DNA of 21,397 bases from Cochliopodium minus (lineage: Eukaryota > Discosea > Himatismenida > Cochliopodiidae), in NCBI GenBank assembly GCA_024220525.1, contig JAMYWO010000056.1, positions 168,719 through 190,115 of the forward strand, read 5' to 3'. Below the pieces are notes generated by a model. That model saw only the letters and a list, made by a program, of their open reading frames with translations, did not search any database and had not been told where the DNA came from. A program made the translations under genes and the position numbers. This document shows positions 1 to 9,559 of the stretch, in pieces. Every line of letters begins with the position of its first letter. Position 1 is the first letter of the stretch.

Positions 1-156
1 AAAATTGTAAAAATTATTTTTAAATGATATAAAATAAAAATTTGATAAACAAATTAATTAAAAAATAATAAATAAAAAATAATGTAAAAAATAAAAAATA
101 AAAAACAAAAAAAACGAAAACAAAAAAATGAAAAATATAAAATAAAAAATAAATAC

Positions 157-2637
157 TTTTTCATTTGTCAAAATGATTGCAATGTCATCACTCATAATAG
201 TTTCATTGAAAGGAGAAAGCATGTATAAAGGAGACTTGGCACCTCTATTCCTGATGATGCCAAGCAAAATGAATTCTTCTTTCCATCTGAAAAATGACAA
301 CATGACATCGATGTACTTCATCCCTCTCCAGCGCAAGGCAAATTCTTGGAAATAAATATTGAAGGATGTACCCCTTGAGTAGTCATACTCCCACTTTGCC
401 GTCCTGGAAATTTTCGATTCTTCGAGAGGTCTCACCAAATTAGTTAAAACAGTCGACGTACCTAGAAATGTTGTTAGAAAAAATAATATTGAATTAATTT
501 AAAAATAATATTGAATTAATTTAAAAATAATATTGAATTAATTTAAAAATAAAAATAATGTTTCAAAAAATAAGTAAAAAAACATAAATAAAAAGAGTAT
601 TCCTACCAGGATGAATACAATTCTGAGCAAAAAAAGAAGAACGGAGCTCCTCAATACAAACAACACAATCAACGTGGATGTACTCCGGATTAGGCAGATT
701 CAAAATGGTCTTCTTCATATTCTCAGTCATGATCTGTATATAGATCCGAATATTTGGAGCATAATTTTTAATGGACCAATACTTTAAAATGTTCTTTGAA
801 TCCTCTTCTAATCTGTCGTCTATATCTTTATCTGCCAAGATGATAGCGTTGTCGTAGTTTTCGATTTGGAGGTTGATGAGAGTATTACGAGAGATGGGTG
901 AGCCTTGGATGTAGAAGATGTGCGAGTAGATGCTAGGGTTAGAGAGGATATTTTTTATATCTTGGGTCATTGGTTTGGAGTTCAAGATGCATACTTTAGG
1001 TGGTGGTGTCATTTCTTTAGAACTTTCAAATAAAAATAAATAATACTCTTAAAATATTACAAATTTAACACCTTTTTTTTATTTATTTTGAATTCAAAAT
1101 TTTTTAAAAAAGAAAATGTTTTTATATAATTAATAATATGCAAAAAATATTTCAAATTTATTCTACCTTTCAAAAAATAAACAATGCATTACACTGTTGA
1201 GACCGTTTGGTGTTATCGTACCAGTCAAAAGAATAGTTTTTCCGGAACCAAAATAAGAGATCTTTCTTCCATAAGTCTTTGGAACACTGTTCAAAAGCTC
1301 AATGAGCTTGCTCACTTCCAAAGGGATTATGATACTGTTAGTCAAAATAAAAAAGATGGCTGCTAATCTACCCAAAGTAGTTTTAGGGGCGATATCTCCA
1401 TATCCTAATTATTAAAAAGAAATTAATAAAATAAATTTTATTTTCTATTTTAAAAAATGTTGTTTGATAAAGTTATTGTTGTTTAATTTTTTTATTACCT
1501 ACAGTTGCCATCGTGACAACTGCGTAGTACACAAACTCAAAAAAGTTGAGTTGGTTAGTCACTCTGTTTTTGGGGCTTAGCCAAGGATCTCCATTTGTTT
1601 CAAATAAGTGTATAAACGCAGCGTAAGTGAACACAAGGTTCAATACTGCAAGAACAATCTCCGCCATCAACATGAAAACTCCTTTTCATTTTATAAAATA
1701 AAAAAAATAATGAAATAAAAATTTTTCAAGAAATAAATAAAAATAGTTTTAAATTAAAAAAGGAATACTGTAGTCAATTTTTTTGGTGAGAGAAGAAATC
1801 CACATCCCTTTTGTCCCTCCAAAAGTTGGCAACTTTGCTAAAAACCCCAAAAAAATCCACACACGAAGTGCACGAAAAAATCCTAATACCGCATATTTTC
1901 CCATGATCCTTTTTATTTATTCGGTTATTTAAATTAAAAAATTTAATATTATTTTACCATGAAATGAATACTGGGGTTATTGTGATAGTATCAATGATAG
2001 TATATGGGGTGAATATAAAATTAAATCTGAGAGATGAATTTAAATTAATATTATTTCTCTGAAATTAAAAAACAAGAAATTATACTTTCTTGGAGCAGAT
2101 AGGAATTTATATCCCCATGTTACACAAAACCATAATGCAATAGCCAAATCTGGCAAAAATTTGATAAAAGAGATACGAGTTTTGGGGCCACCAACTGAAT
2201 TTGCGACAAATATTCCCATATATACTAAACTTATTGCAAAGTTAAAGAATTCCTATTGATCATATTATTTGAAAATTTATTTATATTAAAGGTATTCAAT
2301 GAAGCATAATTTTACCAAGAATATCATGAAATTAGATTTCTGCGATTTGGTGGCTATCTTTCTGAAATCCCTCAACCACAATGGCTCATTGCTCACTATT
2401 CCATAGCCTATCTTTTTCTCCTTTGACTCAATTTTCTTTAGATAAATCCTCAAAATCCCAAAAACAGTGAGAATGACAGCAACCAAAGCTGCATTAATCA
2501 ATGCGACGATACAAATATCTTCGTATTATATTATATGGTTTTTTAGAAGATTTAAAGGAATATTGTTAAAACAATTGGTAAAGCGCTTTACCTATCACAT
2601 CTCCTTTAATAAGGTAAAAATCCAAAATTGTTCCCAT
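157..2637 (-). CDS. Slo/BK-type potassium channel A (3' part outside window)
   Basis: Exons read on the minus strand: 2637-2592, 2518-2316, 2252-2086, 2026-1958, 1908-1769, 1681-1499, 1404-1167, 1022-607 and 461-157, giving 589 in-frame codons. The next exon lies left of base 1; bases 1-156 read as intron. The start is the ATG at 2637, followed by a 15-codon first exon ending at a phase-1 intron shared with B. The protein has an S0-like segment (VALINAALVAVILTVFGIL), S1-S3, an S4 with two Arg (GFFRALRVW), S5 and a K+ filter ATVGYGD split by an intron inside the first Gly codon. The segment PKTTLGRL after the pore and the RCK1 motifs (IKNYAPNIRIYIQIM; CIEELRSSFFAQNCIHPG) match BK channels segment by segment. 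Compared with B and C it has an extra intron in RCK1 (1023-1166). RCK2 is not in the window. Membrane K+ channel subunit; family call is secure, gating ligand unknown. Confidence 0.9.
482..550. repeat. 22-bp direct tandem repeat, three copies, in an intron of channel A
   Basis: A 22-bp unit containing TTGAATTAATTTAAAAATAA recurs with exact 22-bp spacing (its TTG at about 489, 511 and 533). It lies within the intron 462-606, between the two exons that code for the middle and end of RCK1. The copies look identical, so the expansion is recent. Confidence 0.85.
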
Positions 2638-2780
2638 TTTTTTTTTATTTTAAATTCTTTGGAGATATTGCTCCAAAATGAATGATTTTTTGCTGCAATT
2701 TGTTTTAATTGGGGAAAAAGTTTTATTGAAAGAACTTCATATTTTATTATTTCGAAAAAGTGGAAGAACAAAATAATTAA

Positions 2781-5700
2781 TTATTTATTCCTCTTCGATT
2801 CATTATCTTTTTCATCATCCATTTCATCATCATCGCCTACATAGCTATGAAAACCACCAATGATTTTGCTCTTCAAATTAGAAGCACCCAAAAGAGGATT
2901 GAAATCATAAGAATGCTCTTGAGAGTCATAGGTGTTCTCATCAATGACATGAGTAGGAATATTAGGGAAGTTCTCAGAACTAGTATCTTCAGAGAATCTA
3001 ACATTTTTCTCTTTTTTTTTCTCAAAATTAACAGTTTTGAAGCTGCGTGGAGTTGTGTCTACGGGCTTGGAAGCTAAAGAGATTTTGTAGAGCACCTCTT
3101 TGCCCACGAAGGCATAAATTTGATCTTCATCTCTAATGAGGGTGGTACTTTCGGGCATGCATACCACATAGTCATGAACAGCTTGATCTATGTCGAATTC
3201 TTTTGAGGGCTAATAACAAAAAATAAAAAATTTTATTATCAAAATTAATAATATGTAAAGAAAAAAATCAAGAAAAAATTTTTGATCAAAAAAGTAATGA
3301 CCTTTCTCAAAAGAGCAAAAGGAAGGATCTTTTTTTCAATACTTTGAACAATAATGTCATCAAAGGTTGAATTTCTAAAGTCATAATAAAGAAGATCCTT
3401 GGCTTCACCATTTTCATCATGGTTCTCGCAGTAAACAGGGATGAGAGCCAAATGGTTTCTCTGTGGATGAAAGTTCTCATTGGAAGATCCAAAAATTTTG
3501 ATGAGAGGAATGATTTGAGGAATGAAACAAGCCTGTGCAAGCATCATTTCAAAAATTGCACCAGAAAAAACTTTACCAGAAGCAAAGAAAGGAGTGATGA
3601 GACCATCCACTTTGTGCCCCTTGTTCTCTTTGACTTTTTCTTTCATGTATTTGAGGTGGGTGGCTATATCTACAAACAACATGTTCCCATCGTCCAAGAG
3701 TTCCATCACTAACGCGTTTCTTACCTCTTTTTTATAATAATCAGTGATTTCCTTTTCTACATTGAGAGATATGTACATCGCTTCACTATCTATATGACCC
3801 CCTTCATTCTCCTGTGGAGTGGGGTTAGAGAATATGACAACCTTTGATGTTTTTTCAATATTGATCGTTCTAAGATCATCTCTATTTAATCCACTAATTT
3901 TTTTTTAGATGAATCAACGTCACAAATAATAATAAATTTTTGTTATACCTCCCACTGTAATAATAAATATCAGGGAACTTGGAAAGTTTTTTCCTTCTCT
4001 TTTCCACATAAAAATCATGTTCGCTGCTATTGATAGGTTTGAGATACTCGGGATCTAGAATCAAGATCTTTTTGTACCAATTGGTATTGGTAAGATAATT
4101 GAGCCTGAGAGCAGCAATGAACCAGAAAATTTTGTTCAGCCTTCCACAAACAACAATATGATCAGTTAAAAGCGCATTCGCTTGTTTCTTGGTAGTTATT
4201 GTATAAGGCCATCCTAAATAAATAAAAAAAATATATGAACAACATTAAATTAAAATTTGGAAAAATAAAAACCGTTGAAATTTTCCCAATTTTCTTTTCC
4301 CTTTCTTTTTTTTATTTCCTCTTCTTTGTTGACTGTTGTATATTGGTAAAAAGAAGTTGATCCCATGAAAACACTCCTTGGACCCACATCCATTGGTTCA
4401 ATTTCTTGTTCTTCAACTAATTTTGTCTTGTTAGTCAACAAATATTTCTTTTTCTTCTTTTTGTCGTGCTTTTTCTTTTTTTTGGTGAGACTTTGGAGTT
4501 CAAAATCGAGGTCTTTATCATCTAATTTCTCCAATTTTTTTCTAAGTTTATTTTCCAACTTTGTTGTCTCCTTATATTTAGTCTTTAATACTCTAGCTTC
4601 ATTGTGATACTTGTCAAAAAGATATTTATCTATTAAAAAATTTAAATGTTTTTAAACGTTATTTAAAAAAAAATATAAAATAATTTTAGGTTACCTTTTG
4701 ACAAAGGAAACCTCCCATCTTCAAAAAAGTTTTTTGGTATGTTTAGTTCAGAAGCAAACAACTCTTTAGGATCAGTACTTACTTTCAAAGACTCGTTCAA
4801 CTCATCAGTCAAAATAATAGCAATGTCTCCTTTTTCAATAGTGAAATCAAAAGGAGCTAAATGTATTTGGTAGATGCCATTTTGTTTCCTCATCATTCCC
4901 AGAATTAAAATATTAGGTTTCCATTTGTAGAAAGAGAGAACCAACTGTCTAAAATTCATAAAATTTTGACTCCAATGCTTGGCAAATGGTTGAAAATAAA
5001 TGTTAAATACAACTCCACGTGTGTATTCATATTCCCATCTACATTTTCTCGACAAAATACCTTGTTCTTTTGCTCTGAGCATATTTGTTACCAGAGTGGA
5101 CAAACCTAAAGAAATGGTTTATTTTTATTCTTAAAAAAACTGTTGAAATTTTTTTTACCAGGATATATACAATTTTGAGCGAAAAAAAGAGAACGAATTT
5201 CTTCAACACAAACAATGTTATCACCAGTCACATACCTGTTTGGCAAATTTAAAAGAGTTTTCTTCATATTATCTGTCAATATCTCGATGTATATTGTGAC
5301 ATTGATGCAGTAATTTTTAATGGATAAGTATTTGAGAATGTTTTTTGAGTCCTCTTCCTCTTTTTTAACTGCATTTTTATCGGCCAAAATGATAACATAC
5401 TTGTAATTTTCTACATGAAGATCCAACAGAGTCTTTCTTGACATTGGCGAACCTACTAGAAAATAAATATGAGGAGCAAAGACTGGATGAGACAAAATCT
5501 CAGTTATTTCGGGAGTAAGCGGAGAAGGGTTAAGAATAGTGACTTTGGGCGGATTGGTAGATGTTTGCATATTTTCAAAAAACAAAGAATCTAAAACAGT
5601 TTGTAAAGAAACAGGCTGAATTGAACCTGTAACCAGAATAGTTTTCCTAGAACCATTGGGACTAATGAAGTAACCATAAGTTTTTGGAAGTGCAGTAATC

Positions 5701-6936
5701 AGTCCATAGAGGTTGTTGACTCTCAAAGGAATTACAACGATTGATGTCAAAATGTAAATTATATCCGTCAATCTTCCTAAGGTAGTTTTGGGCGCTAAAT
5801 CACCATATCTTTATTTTTTTGAAGAAGAATTGTTTAAATTTAAACTATATGTACATTTTAAAATTAGTTACCCTAATGTTGTTGCTGTAACGATTCCCAG
5901 ATACACAAATTCAAAAAAGTTTAGCTGTTGTGTAACTCTGGTATCAAATGGCTCCCATGGATCACCGTTTCTTTCGAAAAGGATCATCAAACCAGCAAAT
6001 GTGAACAAAAGATTGATAATCATGTAAACAAAATCAGACCAAATCAAAAAGATTTCTTTGAATGGAGATTATTATGAAGTTTTGAAAATAATATTTGAAA
6101 AGAATATTTTACTTATATCAATGAATTGTGCGAATTTGAGTAATTTTGAATTTTTATTCAAGGTAGGCAATCTGGAGTATAATTGATTCATAAAGTACAA
6201 GAAAATCCATATTCTCAACGCTCTAAAGAATCCCAATACTGCATACTTTCTCAATCCCCTTCAAAATGATTATTTTTCTTTTCTTTAAATAAATTTAATT
6301 TACCATGAGATGAATACAGGTGAAATTGTTATCAAATCTATGATAGTATACAACGAAAAGATGAATGAATATCTAAAAATAATATCATTATTATTGATTT
6401 TCTTTTTAAAATTTAGGTGATTTTATTACTTATTTGGCGCAGCGAACAATTTGAACAACCAAACAAACAAAAAATAGAATGCCATTATCAAATCAGGCAA
6501 GAATCTTTGGAATTCAATCACCGATTTTCTAGATCCAGTTGTATTTAAGATATATATGCCCATATAAGCTAAACTCATGAATAAATTCAAAAATTCCTTA
6601 AAATGTTCATTAATATAAGAAAAATTTTATGAGAATTCTTTACCAATGATATCATAAAATTAGATTTATATGCTTTATGGGAAATATTTCTTGCAATAAT
6701 TATCCATTTGTGTTCAAATTTTTGAATGTTTTGATTTATATTCTTTTTCATTGATTTGAGCTTATGATATCTCACAAATCTGATAATTTGGAATACACTA
6801 AAGAATAGAATGATGCACAATAAATTGATTGCTGCGACTATTCCAAAGTCTTTGTTTGAACAAATAATTAATAATTTACTTATATTTCAATTTAGTTACC
6901 AACAACATCTCCATTAATCATTGGTCTAATAACCAT
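2781..6936 (-). CDS. Slo/BK-type potassium channel B (complete)
   Basis: Exons: 6936-6900, 6849-6644, 6596-6430, 6372-6304, 6258-6113, 6055-5872, 5808-5159, 5105-4695, 4629-4273, 4213-3949, 3893-3302 and 3209-2781, summing to 1171 codons with TAA. All junctions keep frame; one donor is atypical (GTCATT at 3301). The order is S0 (residues about 13-35), S1-S3, S4 (GFFRALRIWIF), S5, filter TTLGYGD, S6, and RCK1 ending FAQNCIYPG. A Lys-rich linker follows, then RCK2 (DHIVVCGRL ... LRTINIEKTSKVVIF ... TPFFASGKVFSGAIF) and an acidic tail. These blocks align with animal BK, e.g. LRAVNIN and TQPFACGTAFAVS. Predicted role: tetrameric plasma-membrane K+ channel with a cytosolic gating ring. The BK calcium-bowl aspartates are absent. 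It is the only intact channel here, so it is the reference for A, C and D. Its start codon is 24 bp from the LRR gene's. Confidence 0.93.
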
Positions 6937-6960
6937 TTTTTTTTTTTTATCAAAATTAAA
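6937..6960. promoter_or_regulatory. 24-bp gap between divergent start codons of channel B and the LRR gene
   Basis: Only 24 bases separate the ATG of channel B (6936, minus) and the first ATG of the LRR gene (6961, plus). They consist of a 12-T run followed by an A/T-rich dozen. Any shared promoter or 5' UTR must fit here or overlap the coding exons, unless the LRR gene starts at a later ATG. No TATA-like or operator motif is distinguishable from base composition. Confidence 0.6.
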
Positions 6961-9351
6961 ATGAAAGAGAAACAAATAGAATCAATTATGGAAAAGAATT
7001 TGGAAACTTTGAGAATAGAAATGATCAATATAAACTCTTTTGAAGAAAATACAATGGCTTTAAAAAAATATAGGAAAAAATATCACAGAGAATTGGTAAC
7101 CTATATTTCTGCACAAACCATCCAATCAATCTTCAAATCGAAAAATCTCAAAACATTGATCATAGTAAGAAAATGTTCCATAATAATAAAAATATAAAAT
7201 TTTATTCTGTTGAAGAGAAATTATAGAAATATAAATGCAAGAATGATTGATTGGAAAAGATTTGAAATGAGATTAGAACATTTAGATCTGAGCTATTGTT
7301 CCATCGGGGATTCTTTTCTAATGCAACTGAGTTTGTCAAAGTCTAGACTTACTTTGAGGACGCTGAAACTCAGAGAGGCTGGGATAAGCGAATATGGGGC
7401 ATCTTTCTTAGGGAGTTTTTCAAACTTGGAAAGTCTTGATTTGAGAAAAGTGAAACTGAAATCGTTTCCTGAATGTATAGGAGATTTAAAGAACTTAAAA
7501 GAATTAAGAATAGATAAGATGGTAAATACTGGTAAAAATAAAAACTATTAAGAATATTAAAATGCTAAATTTATTGAAAAAAATTTCATATTTTAAAGAT
7601 CGATCGAGGATTCTTGAAGAGAGACTTGAAAAAGTGTGCTGCATTTCTGGGTTATTCAAATACAAGGTGAATCCAGAAATGAAAGAATTTTCAATGCTGG
7701 ATCTCCATCACTACTCTCCCATGAACGGATACACCACACTCGAAAAAATAAAGTTAAACCTTTATGAACAAAATTGCCATTTAGGAAGTCTAGAGAAACT
7801 CAAATACTTAAAATTAAATTCTTCATTTCTTTCGATGGCTCCCTTTAATATTTGCAAAAATCTTGAAACTCTGATTTTGCCATATGTTAAATACATTAGT
7901 GCGTTAAAATCGGATGTTGTCGAAAATATCAAAGAATTTTCTCATTGCTGTTTCTATCAAAATGACCTCAGCGAATATAATGAAGAGCAAAGAATAAACA
8001 TATTAAAATTCAAGAGTTTAAAACACTATTCTGGAAGTCTGGTAACTAGTTCTCCCCTCCAACTAGAATTTCCAAGAACAGACGACATTCCCTTTAGAAA
8101 CATTGAAACGCTAAAACTGCCGTACCTTCCAGAATACATTGAATATTTTTTTAATTCAAAGATGCCTGATTACTTCCCAAAACTTGAAACCTTTGTTTCT
8201 TACACTGACATTCATGAAAATGTTCTAGATGTTTCCCTTGTAATGTTTCCTACAACGTTAACTGCACTGAGGCTCGGTAGTAGCAAAATCCCCTTTCCTA
8301 AACTCAATTTTCTGGGAAATTTGACAAACTTGAAGCTCCTAAAGTTAGATATTGCTCCTTTTTTAGAAGATGAGGTAAATATTTAAATTTTAATTCATTT
8401 TTTTTGATGTTTTTTTTTTTTAGAAATTTTATGATCCTCTCTCCAATCTTATAAACCTTCATGCTTTATCATTACACACGCCTATTTCAAGAAATCAAGA
8501 AAAAACAGTGGATTATTGTAACATTTTCAGTAATCTTAACAGTCTTGGGTATCTTGATCTTTCTGGTCATTTTGAGTTTAAACAATCAATTGTAGACTCA
8601 ATCTCAAAAATCAAGTATTTGAGCGTACTCAATTTGGACTTTTGTGATCAAATCACTGATATATCCCCTCTTTCCAACTTGCAGTTTTTAACAGATTTAA
8701 GTGCTAAGAACTTGAAAAATTTGAAGAAAATTTTTAACAAAGTAAAATCTCAAATATTTTTTCAAATTTTTAATTTTTCCATTAAAATAAAGAATTCTTC
8801 TTTAATTTCATACAAAATGACGGGTCCTTTTTCATGTCTTTTGGAAGCTGATCAACTGGATTTTCCTTCTCTTGTTACTCTCGAAGTTGAAGATGACAAT
8901 GAGTTCACAACAGAATTTTTTGAGGCTATTTTGAAGTTTCCATTCATCCACAACCTAAAATTGATTAGTAAAAAAATTTTATTTTTAAATTTATTTTCGA
9001 GAAAGAAATCTCTTTTTTTTTTTTTAAACAAAAAAAGATTGTAACATCAAAATTGATTGGATACACAAAATTAACAGATCAAATGTCAATAATCTTTGGC
9101 TTGAGAATTGTCAAAACATCAAAGAGTATCAAGTGAGGCAAAACATGATCCTTTCGGAGGAGACAGAGAACAACATCTTAAAAGAGCTTTTGTCCAAGAA
9201 AAGAGGAAACTATGGATTCTCTTTCTCTCCTTCCTTGAAGGAGTTTCACCTCTATATTGATAAATACCGAGAATATGCTGAACAGTGCTTGAACTACTAT
9301 TTTCCAAAGTTATACAAGGATGTATTACTATTTTTAATATTTAATTTTTAA
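6961..9351 (+). CDS. Leucine-rich-repeat protein (3' end uncertain at gap)
   Basis: Exons 6961-7164, 7216-7531, 7599-8374, 8424-8741, 8793-8967 and 9038-9351 keep frame through five GT-AG introns and give about 700 residues. Repeats follow the LxxLxLxxN/C pattern, e.g. LEHLDLSYCSIG, LRTLKLREAGIS, LESLDLRKVKLKSFPECIG, LGYLDLSGHFEF and LSVLNLDFC. No signal peptide, kinase or TIR domain is visible. The N-terminal 68 residues are basic and non-repeat. LRR solenoids usually bind protein partners; the partner is unknown. The exon 2 donor was set at 7531 because the earlier GT at 7522 breaks frame. The last codons (VLLFLIFNF) lead straight into a (TTTTTAA)n tract and an N, so the true 3' end may be a lost exon joined at a GTATTA donor near 9321. 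Confidence 0.75.
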
Positions 9352-9415
9352 TTTTTAATTTTTAATTTTTAATTTTTAATTTTTAATTTTTAATTTTTAA
9401 TTTTTAATTTTTAAT
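9339..9415. repeat. (TTTTTAA)n microsatellite abutting an assembly gap
   Basis: About ten uninterrupted copies of the 7-bp unit TTTTTAA run directly up to the N at 9416. The perfect repeat next to an unknown base is the pattern left when an assembler stops in a low-complexity tract. Confidence 0.9.
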
Positions 9416-9416
9416 N
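9416..9416. other. Single N: likely scaffold join of unknown length
   Basis: One ambiguous base separates the microsatellite from sequence that is a copy of 19990 onward. The LRR gene on the left and the amidotransferase 5' fragment on the right both stop here, which argues for missing sequence rather than one unread base. Confidence 0.75.
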
Positions 9417-9483
9417 TGATTTCATTTGCATCAAAGATGGCCAATCTAAATTTACCAGATGATCCCTTCACAATATTTTTCAT
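9417..9483 (-). CDS. Copy of the 5' end of the class I glutamine amidotransferase gene (fragment)
   Basis: This fragment starts at the ATG at 9483 and codes for the first 22 residues (MKNIVKGSSGKFRLAIFDAN, then Glu-Ile). It is identical base for base to 19990-20056, the 5' end of the amidotransferase gene. Upstream of the start the two loci stay similar for about 20 bases of poly-T and ATTTCA, then diverge completely, so this is not the same locus read twice with intact flanks. It ends at the N at 9416. It could be a recent paralog whose body is in the gap, a truncated duplicate, or an assembly artefact. Confidence 0.6.
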
Positions 9484-9559
9484 TTTTTTTTTTTTATTTT
9501 TTATTTCATCGATGGATTAAAAAGATAAAAATTATAATTCAACAATTAACTTTAATGGT

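Noticed and set aside
3307-3737. Several open frames on both strands over the RCK2 exon of channel B
   Set aside because: They overlap an exon with clear homology to BK RCK2; they are shadows in other frames.
7562-7600. ATG at 7562 as start of a separate LRR gene
   Set aside because: The stretch is better read as the end of an intron; splicing 7531 to 7599 keeps one continuous LRR protein.
9119-9307. Minus-strand 62-codon frame with Ser-rich start
   Set aside because: It is antisense to the last LRR exon, whose frame follows from the upstream exons.
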